64,000 nucleotides of DNA from Sporobacter sp963663605 (GTDB lineage: Bacteria; Bacillota; Clostridia; Oscillospirales; Oscillospiraceae), in the NCBI GenBank assembly GCA_963663605.2, contig CAXXVF010000002.1, positions 2,418,001 through 2,482,000 on the forward strand, read 5' to 3'. The notes below the pieces were generated by a model. The model was not told the origin of the DNA. It ran no database searches and saw only the letters and a list, made by a program, of their open reading frames with translations. Positions 47,195 to 55,904 of the stretch are shown here, piece after piece. Numbering within the stretch: the stretch's first letter is position 1; each line of letters begins with the position of its first letter. The translations under genes were made by a program, and so were the position numbers.

Positions 47195-49819
47195 ATGGCA
47201 CGCAAAGATAAGCAGCAGGCGGATATCCGGTTTCCCGATCAGAAAATTATCGTAACGCAGCTTGAGGAAGAGATGCAGAAGTCGTATATCGACTATGCCA
47301 TGTCGGTAATCGTCAGCAGGGCCCTGCCGGATGTCCGTGACGGACTCAAGCCCGTTCACCGCCGGATACTCTACTCCATGTACGAAGATAACCTGACAAG
47401 CGACAAGCCGTACAGGAAATCGGCCACAGCAGTCGGCAACGTCCTCGGCCGATATCATCCGCACGGCGACGCCTCTGTCTACGATGCGCTTGTCCGTCTG
47501 GCGCAGGATTTTTCGATGCGCTACATGCTGGTCGACGGTCACGGTAACTTCGGCTCCATCGACGGAGACCCGCCGGCGGCCTACCGGTATACGGAAGCCC
47601 GGATGTCGAAGATATCCAACGAGCTTTTACGCGATATAGAAAAAGAAACGATCGACTGGGATCAAAACTTCGACGAGACGCGAAAAGAACCGCGTGTCGT
47701 CCCCAGCCGGTTCCCGAACCTGCTTGTCAACGGCTCATCGGGCATCGCCGTGGGCATGACGACGAACATCCCGCCGCACAATCTGCGCGAGGTGATCGAC
47801 GCGACCATCTGCGTCATAGAAAACGACGAAGCCGAGCTCGACGACATTATGGAGCATATCAAAGGTCCGGATTTCCCGACGCACGGCATTATTATGGGCC
47901 GGGCGGGCATGCGTGCGGCTTACGCCACCGGCCGCGGCCGCATCCATGTGCGCGCCAGATGCGAAATGGAGGAATTTTCGCAGGGGCGGACGCGCATCAT
48001 CGTGACGGAACTGCCGTATCAGGTCAACAAGGCGCGCCTGATCGAATCGATTGCAGATCACGTAAAAAATAAAAAAATCGAAGGCATCTCCGCCCTGCGT
48101 GACGAGACCGACCGTGACGGCATGCGCATTGTTATCGAAATCAAACGCGACGCCAATCCCCAGATCGTATTGAACCGCCTGTATACGTCGACTCAAATGC
48201 AGACGACATTTGCTATCGTACTGCTGGCCTTAGTGGACAACCAAACGCAGCCTAAGGTATTGACACTTCGTCAGATGCTTGACGAATACATTGCGTTCCA
48301 GCGGGAAATTATCCGACGGAGAACCGAATACGATCTGAAAAAAGCGCGCGAGCGCGCGCATCTGCTGGAAGGGCTGCGGATCGCCGTTGATAATATTGAC
48401 GAAGTCATCCGTATCATACGCTCCAGCTATAACAATGCTAAAGAGCGCCTGATGGAACGTTTCCAGCTGTCCGATGTCCAGGCACAGGCAATCCTTGAAA
48501 TGCAGCTGAGGCGCTTGCAGGGCCTTGAGCGCGACAAGATTGAAAACGAATATCAGGAGCTTTTGGAGAAAATCGCTTATTTCCTAAGACTTTTATCCGA
48601 TGCGGAACTGCTGAAATCCGTTCTCATTAAAGAACTGACGGAAATCAAGGAAAAATTCGGCGACGACCGGCGTACGGAGATTGCCGTCGTTGAAGATGAA
48701 ATCGACATCGAAGACCTCATTGACGAGGAAGAGTGCGTCTATACGCTAACAAACGGCGGTTATATCAAAAGGCTGCCGGCCAACACGTATCGGGCGCAGC
48801 GCCGCGGCGGACGCGGCATCACCGCGATGTCGACGCGTGAGGAAGATTACGTCGAAACACTTTTCACCGCGTCGACACACGACTATATCCTGTTCTTTAC
48901 AAACTACGGAAGGGCCTTCCGGAAAAAAGGCTATCTGATCCCGGAAGCCGGGCGGCAGGCCAAGGGTACGAACATCATCAACATCATCCCAATCCAGACC
49001 GATGAAAAAGTAACGGCCATGATCCGATTCCGGGAGTTTGACGAGGAAGTCTATCTCGTCATGATCACACGAAAAGGAACGGTCAAGCGTATGCGGATGG
49101 CCGCGCTGAAAAATATACGCAACGTCGGTATCCGTGCGATCACACTGGATGAGGACGACGAGCTTATTTCGGTCCGGGAGACGGACGGGGAAGAGAAGAT
49201 CCTGATTGCTACGCATGACGGTATGGCCATCTGCTTCTGCGAAACAGACCTTCGACCCATGGGCCGGTCCGCTATGGGCGTGCGGGGCATCCGCCTGAGA
49301 AAGGGCGACTACTGCGTCGGCGCCGCGCGTACGCGCGAAGGCGGTTCGGTACTCACCGTTACGGAAAACGGATACGGCAAACGCACGCCGATCGATGAAT
49401 ACCTGCGCGGCGTCGCCTGTGAATCAGGCGAAAAAATGGCGCAGAACCGCGGTGGGATCGGACTTAAAAATTATAATATCACCGATAAAACCGGCAAAGT
49501 CGCAGCAGTAAAAATCGTAGACGACAACGACGATGTCCTGATTATCTCAGACGACGGGACCATCATCCGCATGGCGGCGGAAGACATCAGCACTTACAGC
49601 CGCGCCACGCAGGGTGTCAAGCTCATGCGTATCGGTGACGACGCACGGGTTATTTCCATTGCGCGGACCGAAAAAGACGACGAAGAAGACGACTTGGCCG
49701 AAGAGGAAAACGACGGCGTAACGCCAATTGCCTCCGTTAAGACGGAAGAAACCGACGAGGCAGACGGCGACGAGGAAGAGAAAGCCGCGCTTGAAGACAC
49801 GGAAGCCGAGGAGGAATAG
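47195..49819 (+). CDS. gyrA: DNA gyrase subunit A
   Basis: Breakage-reunion subunit, 874 residues. The catalytic-Tyr region reads EARMSKISNELLRDI, with Tyr in RYTEARM. The quinolone region reads HPHGDASVYDALV, so the E. coli Ser83 position is Ala. The C-terminal beta-pinwheel has the GyrA box QRRGGRG. This identifies true gyrase rather than ParC. An acidic Glu/Asp-rich tail of ~55 residues ends the protein. Confidence 0.97.
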   Translation: MARKDKQQADIRFPDQKIIVTQLEEEMQKSYIDYAMSVIVSRALPDVRDGLKPVHRRILYSMYEDNLTSDKPYRKSATAVGNVLGRYHPHGDASVYDALVRLAQDFSMRYMLVDGHGNFGSIDGDPPAAYRYTEARMSKISNELLRDIEKETIDWDQNFDETRKEPRVVPSRFPNLLVNGSSGIAVGMTTNIPPHNLREVIDATICVIENDEAELDDIMEHIKGPDFPTHGIIMGRAGMRAAYATGRGRIHVRARCEMEEFSQGRTRIIVTELPYQVNKARLIESIADHVKNKKIEGISALRDETDRDGMRIVIEIKRDANPQIVLNRLYTSTQMQTTFAIVLLALVDNQTQPKVLTLRQMLDEYIAFQREIIRRRTEYDLKKARERAHLLEGLRIAVDNIDEVIRIIRSSYNNAKERLMERFQLSDVQAQAILEMQLRRLQGLERDKIENEYQELLEKIAYFLRLLSDAELLKSVLIKELTEIKEKFGDDRRTEIAVVEDEIDIEDLIDEEECVYTLTNGGYIKRLPANTYRAQRRGGRGITAMSTREEDYVETLFTASTHDYILFFTNYGRAFRKKGYLIPEAGRQAKGTNIINIIPIQTDEKVTAMIRFREFDEEVYLVMITRKGTVKRMRMAALKNIRNVGIRAITLDEDDELISVRETDGEEKILIATHDGMAICFCETDLRPMGRSAMGVRGIRLRKGDYCVGAARTREGGSVLTVTENGYGKRTPIDEYLRGVACESGEKMAQNRGGIGLKNYNITDKTGKVAAVKIVDDNDDVLIISDDGTIIRMAAEDISTYSRATQGVKLMRIGDDARVISIARTEKDDEEDDLAEEENDGVTPIASVKTEETDEADGDEEEKAALEDTEAEEE

Positions 49820-49886
49820 TCTACGCCTGAAATGCTTGACAGCGACAGCGGACGGAGTTCCCGGTACGAACGACTGAGGATATGCT

Positions 49887-50321
49887 ATGAAGAAAGTAAC
49901 GATCTACACAGACGGCGCGTGCAGCGGAAACCCCGGCCCTGGGGGCTGGGGCGCGGTGCTGATGTATGGGGGCAACAAAAAGGAGCTTTCCGGCGGTGAG
50001 CGGGAAACGACGAACAACCGGATGGAGTTATCCGGCGTTATCACAGCGCTGTCGGCGCTGAAGGAGCCGTGCAAAGTTGATTTGTATACCGATTCTCAGT
50101 ATATCGTGAACGCTGTCAATGAAGGATGGATCGCCGGCTGGCAGAAACGGGGCTGGCGCCGAAAAGGCGGCGCAGTCAAGAATCTGGACCTCTGGCAGGC
50201 GCTGCTGCCGCTCATCGAGACGCACGAAGTGACGTTTAACTGGGTCAAAGGCCATGCCGACAACGAATACAACAACCGCTGTGATGAGCTGGCCGTAGCC
50301 GAGCGGGAAAAATTCGCTTAA
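49887..50321 (+). CDS. rnhA: Ribonuclease HI
   Basis: Cleaves RNA in RNA-DNA hybrids. At 144 residues all four acidic catalytic residues are in place: Asp in IYTDGACSGNPGPGG, Glu in NNRMEL, Asp in LYTDSQY, and Asp in NRCDELAV. The WVKGHADNEYNNRCDELA block is classical. It is separated from gyrA by 67 bases and closed by a strong terminator at 50333-50358. Confidence 0.96.
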   Translation: MKKVTIYTDGACSGNPGPGGWGAVLMYGGNKKELSGGERETTNNRMELSGVITALSALKEPCKVDLYTDSQYIVNAVNEGWIAGWQKRGWRRKGGAVKNLDLWQALLPLIETHEVTFNWVKGHADNEYNNRCDELAVAEREKFA

Positions 50322-50332
50322 AGACAATATAA

Positions 50333-50358
50333 AAACCAGCCGCATCAGCGGCTGGTTT
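50333..50358 (+). terminator. rnhA terminator
   Basis: AAACCAGCCGC pairs with GCGGCTGGTTT around ATCA. It lies 12 bases past the rnhA stop and just before the IS element. Confidence 0.9.
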
Positions 50359-50427
50359 ACTTTAAAAAGCTTTAGTGAAGATAACCACCGGCTCTGCCGG
50401 TGAGGATAAAAAATCTTTAGATGCAAG

Positions 50428-50490
50428 AAAACCTCCTTTTGCTAGAATAGATGTGGTCTGCCAACCGCATCTGGAGCAAAAGGAGGTTTT
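50428..50490 (+). promoter_or_regulatory. tnpA leader hairpin hiding the ribosome-binding site
   Basis: AAAACCTCCTTTTGCT (50428-50443) is complementary to AGCAAAAGGAGGTTTT (50475-50490), the strand carrying the AGGAGG of tnpA. This is the arrangement known in IS200 for keeping transposase translation low. Confidence 0.85.
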
Positions 50491-50495
50491 GTCGC

Positions 50496-50960
50496 ATGAA
50501 CGACATACAAAGTTTATCACATTCAAAGTGGCGATGCCAATATCATATAGTATTTGCGCCGAAGTATAGACGGAAAGCAATATATGGGAAGATAAAAAAA
50601 GACATTGGAGAAATACTGCGAAAACTATGTGGGCAAAAGGGGGTAAATATAATTGAAGCAAATGCATGTAGCGACCATATACATATGTTGGTGACGATAC
50701 CGCCGAAGTTGAGTGTAGCGCAGTTCATGGGATACCTGAAAGGGAAGAGTAGTCTGATGATATTCGACAGGCATGCGAACCTGAAGTACAAGTACGGGAA
50801 CCGGCATTTCTGGTGTCGAGGCTACTATGTGGACACGGTAGGCCGCAACAAAAAGGCGATAAAGGAATACATCAAAAACCAGCTCCAAGAGGACATTGCC
50901 AGCGACCAGATAACAATGAAGGAATACATAGACCCGTTCACGGGTAGCAAGAATACATAG
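50496..50960 (+). CDS. tnpA: IS200-type Y1 HUH transposase
   Basis: Single-strand transposase of 154 residues. The HUH motif is DHIHMLV near residue 65, and the catalytic Tyr lies in GYYVDTVGRNKKAIKEYIKNQ near residue 110. It begins WRCQYHIVFAPKYRR, typical of the family. AGGAGG lies eight bases before the ATG and is sequestered in a leader hairpin. It appears intact, so the element may be active. Confidence 0.93.
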   Translation: MNDIQSLSHSKWRCQYHIVFAPKYRRKAIYGKIKKDIGEILRKLCGQKGVNIIEANACSDHIHMLVTIPPKLSVAQFMGYLKGKSSLMIFDRHANLKYKYGNRHFWCRGYYVDTVGRNKKAIKEYIKNQLQEDIASDQITMKEYIDPFTGSKNT

Positions 50961-51108
50961 GCAAAAAAACAGGCCGCTTTAGCGGCGGCCTGTAAAAATG
51001 ATGCGGTTGGCGGACAATTCGGTACGTCTTGAGACGTTTGCCGGTACCATGCCCTTCTAGGGCTTGTGCATACCACTAGTTTCACTAGTGGTTTTGATTT
51101 ACGGGATA

Positions 51109-51741
51109 TCAAAAATCCTTCTTTTTATACAGAGAAAGAGATATCGGATAAGACAAAAGGTTTATTACGGCAGCGACAAGGACGGCGAGCAGGCTGAGCT
51201 GTAGCTCGTTTAGCATCTGAAGAAATCCGCTTATCCCGGATAAATCGAGTTTTCCCAGAAAAGAGCTCAGGAAGAATACGCCGAAAAAGAGTATAAACGA
51301 AACGTAACGCGTGGCTTGAGCGCCGAATTTGTATGCCAGCGGCAGCATGATGCCGTTGAAAAGGCTGATGACCAGAAAACCGACGGCTACACCGAGGGGG
51401 GTCAGCGGCGGGATTTTGTCATATCCAAGAGACCTTCCGATAAAGACAAGCAGCGTATACAGGACAAAGCTGCCGACGAAAATAACAAGAATCAGCATAT
51501 ATTTGCTTATAACGACGTCCCGCCGCCGGATCGGCAGCGTCGACAAGAGCAATTCGATTTTATACCGCTCGTCGACCACCATGTTTGTTGTGGACAGGGC
51601 ATAGAAACAGAAAACGAGGCACATCATGAAAAGACCCGTCTTATTTGCGGAGAAAATGAATATATACAAGATAAATATAGCTACGCTGATCAACAGGTAC
51701 CGTATATTTGCCGTCAGCTCTTTTTTCAGCAGGTAAAACAC
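51109..51741 (-). CDS. ABC-2-type exporter membrane subunit
   Basis: 210 residues with six hydrophobic segments and the motif VVDERYKIELLLSTLPIRRRDVVISKY. That motif is typical of the ABC2_membrane_5 family found with GntR/YtrA regulators. It starts two bases after the ATPase gene ends, so the two form a transporter unit. Substrate unknown; related operons respond to cell-wall-active compounds. No terminator is seen before the IS element. Confidence 0.85.
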   Translation of the reverse strand: MFYLLKKELTANIRYLLISVAIFILYIFIFSANKTGLFMMCLVFCFYALSTTNMVVDERYKIELLLSTLPIRRRDVVISKYMLILVIFVGSFVLYTLLVFIGRSLGYDKIPPLTPLGVAVGFLVISLFNGIMLPLAYKFGAQATRYVSFILFFGVFFLSSFLGKLDLSGISGFLQMLNELQLSLLAVLVAAVINLLSYPISLSLYKKKDF

Positions 51742-51743
51742 AT

Positions 51744-52604
51744 TTACGCCCCCTTTCTGGTATAATGCAGCATTATATCTTCGATCGTCGGTTTTTCACA
51801 CAGGACTTTATCGCCGAAAACCCGGCGGACGTCTTTTTTATCTTTAGCCAGCGCCTGAAAGCCGTAGCCGGTCTGCCTAACGCCCATGAACAGATCGCCT
51901 GACGAAGCGGACAGAAGTTCTGTCGGCCCCTTGACGAGGGCATAGTTATCCAGAAGATCGTCCTTCGGCGCGTTCAGCATAAGCCGGCCGTCGTTTATCA
52001 AAACGATATAATCCGCGATTTTATCCAAATCTGAGGTTATATGTGTGGAAAAGAAGACCGCTTTTCGTTCGTCTTCTATCAGGCGCTGCAGGATATCCAG
52101 TAGTTCTTCCCGAACAAGCGGATCAAGTCCCGACGTCGGTTCGTCCATAATCAGGAGGTCCGCGTCATGCGACAGCGCGAGCGTAATGGCGTATTTCATC
52201 CGCATGCCTTTGGACAGTTCGGATATCTTCTGAGTTTCATCCAGCCTGAATTCACGTATATAAGCGTCATATGTCTGCTCGTTCCAGCGTTTATAAAACG
52301 GGGCGAGCATATTCTTCATTTTTTTCAGGGTCAGATGTCCGTAGAAATGGCCTTCGTCCATAACAACGCCGATGCGGTTTTTGAGCGCCGTTTCATACTT
52401 TATGTTGTCTTTTCCCCAGAGCTTTATCTCCCCGGCGTCCCGCGTGATCTGGTTGAGAATGGCTTTAATCGTCGTCGTCTTTCCGGCGCCGTTCGGTCCG
52501 ATAAAGCCCATAATGCAGCCTTCCTCCAATGAAAAACAGATATCATTGAGACTAAAGACCTTGTACTTTTTTCTAAGTCCGCAGACTTCAAGCGCGCAGC
52601 TCAT
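51744..52604 (-). CDS. ABC transporter ATP-binding protein
   Basis: 286 residues. Walker A is GPNGAGKTT, the signature motif is ELSKGMRMKYAI (usually LSGGMKQR, here degenerate in the Gly pair), and Walker B is LLIMDEPTSGLDP. ATG 52604 overlaps the stop of the upstream regulator gene (ATGA-type overlap). The upstream in-frame ATG at 52748 would overlap most of that gene. The C-terminal ~70 residues are variable. Confidence 0.9.
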   Translation of the reverse strand: MSCALEVCGLRKKYKVFSLNDICFSLEEGCIMGFIGPNGAGKTTTIKAILNQITRDAGEIKLWGKDNIKYETALKNRIGVVMDEGHFYGHLTLKKMKNMLAPFYKRWNEQTYDAYIREFRLDETQKISELSKGMRMKYAITLALSHDADLLIMDEPTSGLDPLVREELLDILQRLIEDERKAVFFSTHITSDLDKIADYIVLINDGRLMLNAPKDDLLDNYALVKGPTELLSASSGDLFMGVRQTGYGFQALAKDKKDVRRVFGDKVLCEKPTIEDIMLHYTRKGA

Positions 52605-52981
52605 TTTTCGTCCTCCTCGTAAAGCAGGTTCAGTATATGAAGAACGTCCCGTCGGCCGATACCGAGAGATTTGGCCGTCTTTATCGCGTCCTCCAGCTTG
52701 TTTTCGACAATATTCAGACGTGATTCGCGCAGCAGTTCGGGGTTGCATTCGGCGACATACGATCCTTTGCCGGAAATGCTGACGATATAGCCCTCCTGCT
52801 CCAGATCGTCATAGGCGCGCTTGGTTGTTATGACGCTGATGCGGAGATCGCGCGCCAGCACACGGATAGATGGAAGCAATGCGCCTGCCGGAAGCTCGCC
52901 GCGCAGGATGGCGTCCCGGATTTGACCCTCAATCTGCTGATAAATAGGTACGTCGGCCGTGTTGGATATAATAATGTTCAG
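52601..52981 (-). CDS. GntR-family (YtrA-type) repressor, probable CTG start
   Basis: Small GntR regulator of about 126 residues. A winged HTH covers residues ~8-72 (IYQQIEGQIRDAILRGELPAGALLPSIRVLARDLRIS...GKGSYVA), and a short C-terminal helical pair replaces a ligand domain, as in YtrA. The ATG/GTG/TTG codons nearest would delete the first helix. The only plausible start is CTG at 52981, nine bases after AGGAGG. A 19-bp perfect palindrome covers its promoter, so it is likely autoregulated. The downstream genes encode the ABC exporter it should control. Confidence 0.8.
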   Translation of the reverse strand: MNIIISNTADVPIYQQIEGQIRDAILRGELPAGALLPSIRVLARDLRISVITTKRAYDDLEQEGYIVSISGKGSYVAECNPELLRESRLNIVENKLEDAIKTAKSLGIGRRDVLHILNLLYEEDEK

Positions 52982-53002
52982 CTTAGATCCCCTCCTGTGC
53001 CG

Positions 53003-53043
53003 CCGCTCATACTGTATATAACCATTATATACAGTATGAGCGG
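53003..53043 (-). promoter_or_regulatory. Palindromic operator of the GntR-ABC operon
   Basis: Arms of 19 bp (beginning CCGCTCATACTG...) around the three-base centre CCA, without a mismatch. It covers the -10 (TATAAT, 53024-53029) of the promoter whose -35 TTGACA is at 53046-53051, spacer 16. This is the expected binding site for the GntR/YtrA protein. Confidence 0.9.
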
Positions 53044-53100
53044 TTTGTCAATAGCGTTATTAGTCTTTTGATAACGGATTTGGACCCTGTCTCGAACAGA

Positions 53101-53130
53101 TAAAAAAACAGACGCCCCATGACGTCTGTT
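53101..53130 (-). terminator. ATP synthase operon terminator
   Basis: AACAGACG pairs with CGTCTGTT, followed on the minus strand by TTTTTT. It lies 16 bases after atpC. Confidence 0.88.
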
Positions 53131-53145
53131 TTATTGAAATTATAA

Positions 53146-53565
53146 TTAATTGTTGAAGCCGCCTCTGTTTTTTGTTACCCGAAGCCGCGCCATCGCGCGC
53201 GCCAAAGCCATTTTTGACTGCTGATACTCCTTCATGCTCTGTCTCTGCCGCAGCCGCTCTTCCGCGCGCCTTTGCGCTTCATTTGCGCGCACCTTGTCGA
53301 TTTCGTCCGGGCGCTCGCAGGCCTGGACATAGACCACGACACCTTCATGGTGCACCTCCAGAAAGCCTTCGGAGGTAAACGAATCGATCGTTTCATCCGG
53401 AGTCCGGATTGTCATGCTCCCGACGGCAATCGGCATTATGATCGGGACATGGTCGGCCAGAAAAGAAAAGGAACCGTCCGTCGTCGTGATCGTAAGCATT
53501 TCGACGTCTCCGTCGAAAAACTGCCGTTCAGGCGTTAAAACTTCAAGTTTGAACAGTTTGGTCAT
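53146..53565 (-). CDS. atpC: ATP synthase subunit epsilon
   Basis: Central-stalk subunit and regulator of F1. The N-terminal beta sandwich (FKLEVLTPERQFFDGDVEMLT...GSFSFLADHVPII) is followed by a C-terminal helical hairpin (EAQRRAEERLRQRQSMKEYQQSKMALARAMARLRV). 139 residues, normal. Last gene of the atp operon, 60 bases after atpD. Confidence 0.95.
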   Translation of the reverse strand: MTKLFKLEVLTPERQFFDGDVEMLTITTTDGSFSFLADHVPIIMPIAVGSMTIRTPDETIDSFTSEGFLEVHHEGVVVYVQACERPDEIDKVRANEAQRRAEERLRQRQSMKEYQQSKMALARAMARLRVTKNRGGFNN

Positions 53566-53625
53566 ATTACCATCCGTTCCTTCGAGACTGAATCGGTATG
53601 ATTTCCGGTGATTTGGCGCATGACA

Positions 53626-55020
53626 TCAGGCGCGTTTTGATTTGACTTTTGCGAAAACGTCATCAATATCGCCTACCATGGAAAATGCCGTTTCCGGGAA
53701 GTTATCGGTTTCGCCGCCCAGAATGGCTTCAAATGAGCGGATCGAATCCTTAAGCGGCACATATTTCCCTTTGTTGCCGGTAAACTGCTCGGCGACATTA
53801 AAGGGCTGCGACAAAAATTGCTGAATGCGGCGCGCTCTGTAAACGGTTTTGCGGTCCTCCTCGGACAGCTCCTCCATGCCTAAAATGGCGATGATGTCAT
53901 GCAGTTCGCGATAGCGGTTTAAACAGGTAACGACGCCCTGCGCCGTATCGTAATGCTTTTGCCCGACGGTAGCGGGATCGAGGATGCGGGAATAGGACTC
54001 CAGCGGGTTGACGGCCGGATAAATGCCCATTTCTGCGATCGACCGGGAGAGGACCGTCGTTGCGTCCAGATGCGTAAAAATCGTGGCGGGCGCGGGATCC
54101 GTAAGGTCATCGGCCGGGACGTAGATGGCCTGGACCGACGTGATTGAACCGTTATTCGTCGAAACGATACGCTCTTCCAGATTGCCGAGTTCATTGGCGA
54201 GCGTCGGCTGATAGCCAACCGCCGACGGCATTCTGCCTAAAAGCGCCGAAACTTCGTTGCCTGCCTGAACATAACGGAAGATGTTGTCGATGAACAGCAA
54301 AACGTCCTTGTTCATTACGTCGCGGAAGTATTCCGCCATTGTCAAAGCTGTGAGGCCGATGCGCATGCGCGAACCGGGCGGTTCGTTCATTTGGCCGAAC
54401 GCCAAAGCTGTTTTATCGATGGCACCGGAAGTTTTCATGTCCTGAATGAGCTCAAAGCCTTCACGGCTTCGCTCGCCAACCCCGGCGAAAACGGAAAAGC
54501 CGCCGTGCATCGTGGCGATATTATAAATAAGCTCCATAATAAGAACGGTTTTGCCGACGCCGGCTCCGCCGAACAATCCGATCTTACCGCCCTTTGAATA
54601 AGGCGTAATCAGGTCGATGACCTTGATGCCCGTTTCAAAAAACTCAACAACCGGGGTCAGTTCTGTAAATTCGGGCGCTTTTCGGTGGATATCCCATGTG
54701 TCGGCGGCCTCAATCGGCAGACCGTCGTCGATCGGCCGGCCCAGCACGTCGACAACACGGCCCAAAACCTCTTTTCCGACCGGCACTTTTATAGCATGTC
54801 CGGTGTTTGTAACAGAAATGCCGCAGGACAGGCCGTCCGTTGCCTCAAGCGCGACGCACCGGACGACGCCGGGGGAAACGTTGCTCGCGACCTCCATATG
54901 GCGGCCGTCCTCGGTTACGAGCAGGTCGTTGATCTGCGGTTCGTTTTCGGCGTCTTCAAAAAGCACGTCCAAAACGGGGCCGCTTATTCGTATCAATATC
55001 CCTTGGGTTGTATTTGACAT
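53626..55020 (-). CDS. atpD: ATP synthase subunit beta
   Basis: Catalytic subunit. The P-loop GGAGVGKT, GERSREG and the catalytic-site segment ERIVSTNNGSITSVQAIYVPADDLTDPAPATIF are all present. 464 residues from the ATG at 55020. A GTG at 55026 overlapping the atpG stop is an alternative start, and no strong ribosome-binding site decides between them. The C-terminal EQFTGNKGKYVPLKDSI is typical. Confidence 0.96.
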   Translation of the reverse strand: MSNTTQGILIRISGPVLDVLFEDAENEPQINDLLVTEDGRHMEVASNVSPGVVRCVALEATDGLSCGISVTNTGHAIKVPVGKEVLGRVVDVLGRPIDDGLPIEAADTWDIHRKAPEFTELTPVVEFFETGIKVIDLITPYSKGGKIGLFGGAGVGKTVLIMELIYNIATMHGGFSVFAGVGERSREGFELIQDMKTSGAIDKTALAFGQMNEPPGSRMRIGLTALTMAEYFRDVMNKDVLLFIDNIFRYVQAGNEVSALLGRMPSAVGYQPTLANELGNLEERIVSTNNGSITSVQAIYVPADDLTDPAPATIFTHLDATTVLSRSIAEMGIYPAVNPLESYSRILDPATVGQKHYDTAQGVVTCLNRYRELHDIIAILGMEELSEEDRKTVYRARRIQQFLSQPFNVAEQFTGNKGKYVPLKDSIRSFEAILGGETDNFPETAFSMVGDIDDVFAKVKSKRA

Positions 55021-55022
55021 CG

Positions 55023-55904
55023 TCACACGCTTTCTTGTCTAAGAATTTCAGCAGATCCCGTGATTTCGGCGATCTCATTGGTTATATCGTGCTGGCGGGC
55101 CATATTGAACTTGACCCGCAGACCTTTAAGCATATCCTGAGCATTTGTCGTTGCGCTGTGCATAGCGTTCATTCTGGCAAAATGTTCGCTGGCATATGCC
55201 TGAACCATAACGCCGAATAAAATCCCGAGAATATACTGCGGCACAAGCAGGTCGAACACCTCCTGCGGCGATGGATGGTACAGGATTTCCGGCAGCGTCT
55301 CGATATTTGATATATCACTGTAATCGTCAAGCAGGATCGGCAGCAGGCGCCGCACAACCGGGGTGTTTTTCGTTTTACCATAAAAAGAGGTATATACGAT
55401 CCGTACCTCATCGGTATGCTCTGAATCAAAAAGCTCCATGATTTCGCGGACCAGGACGCGTGCTTTTGACAGGGACGGGTCCTGAGCGATTCCCAACAGA
55501 GCGATATCCGGCGTCATTTTTTCTTTTCTGAAAAACTCCTCCGCCGTGTTTCCGATCGTGATGATGGAATGGTGCTCATATTGCAGAATATTTTCAAGCG
55601 CGAGCTTGAGGATATTGTGATTGTATGATCCGCAGAGTCCTTTATCGCCTGAGATGACAATAAATGTACAGTGTCCGGTTTCGCCGCTGCAGTTTTCGCA
55701 TAGATACGGATGTGATACGTTTTGGGATGTAATCAAAAGCTCTTTCATCGTTCGTTGAACGCTGTCAAAATAACGCCGGTTTTGCTCGATATGGCTCATG
55801 ACCCGCTTCATGCGGGTCGATGAAACGAGTTCCATCGCGCCGGTTATTTTCTTGGTTTGTTCAACGGCGGCGATATGATGGCGGATCTCAGCCGGACTGG
55901 ACAT
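55023..55904 (-). CDS. atpG: ATP synthase subunit gamma
   Basis: Central shaft, 293 residues. N-terminal EIRHHIAAVEQTKKITGAMELVSSTRM and C-terminal ARMNAMHSATTNAQDMLKGLRVKFNMARQHDITNEIAEI are the two long coiled-coil helices. A CENCSGETGHC segment near residue 68 carries three cysteines, unusual for the family and perhaps metal-binding or redox-related. It overlaps atpA by 17 bases. Confidence 0.95.
   Translation of the reverse strand: MSSPAEIRHHIAAVEQTKKITGAMELVSSTRMKRVMSHIEQNRRYFDSVQRTMKELLITSQNVSHPYLCENCSGETGHCTFIVISGDKGLCGSYNHNILKLALENILQYEHHSIITIGNTAEEFFRKEKMTPDIALLGIAQDPSLSKARVLVREIMELFDSEHTDEVRIVYTSFYGKTKNTPVVRRLLPILLDDYSDISNIETLPEILYHPSPQEVFDLLVPQYILGILFGVMVQAYASEHFARMNAMHSATTNAQDMLKGLRVKFNMARQHDITNEIAEITGSAEILRQESV

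Larger units (their letters stand above)
50375..51100 (+). mobile_element. IS200-type insertion sequence (IS200/IS605 family)
   Basis: About 725 bp, with a single transposase gene and no inverted terminal repeats. It has subterminal hairpins instead: left CACCGGC-TCT-GCCGGTG (50386-50402), right ACCACTAG/CTAGTGGT (51072-51092). Two further hairpins lie after the gene (50969-50993; GCCC/GGGC near 51053). No tnpB is present. Exact ends are not determined. It sits between rnhA and a convergent ABC-transporter operon and interrupts no visible gene. Confidence 0.88.
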
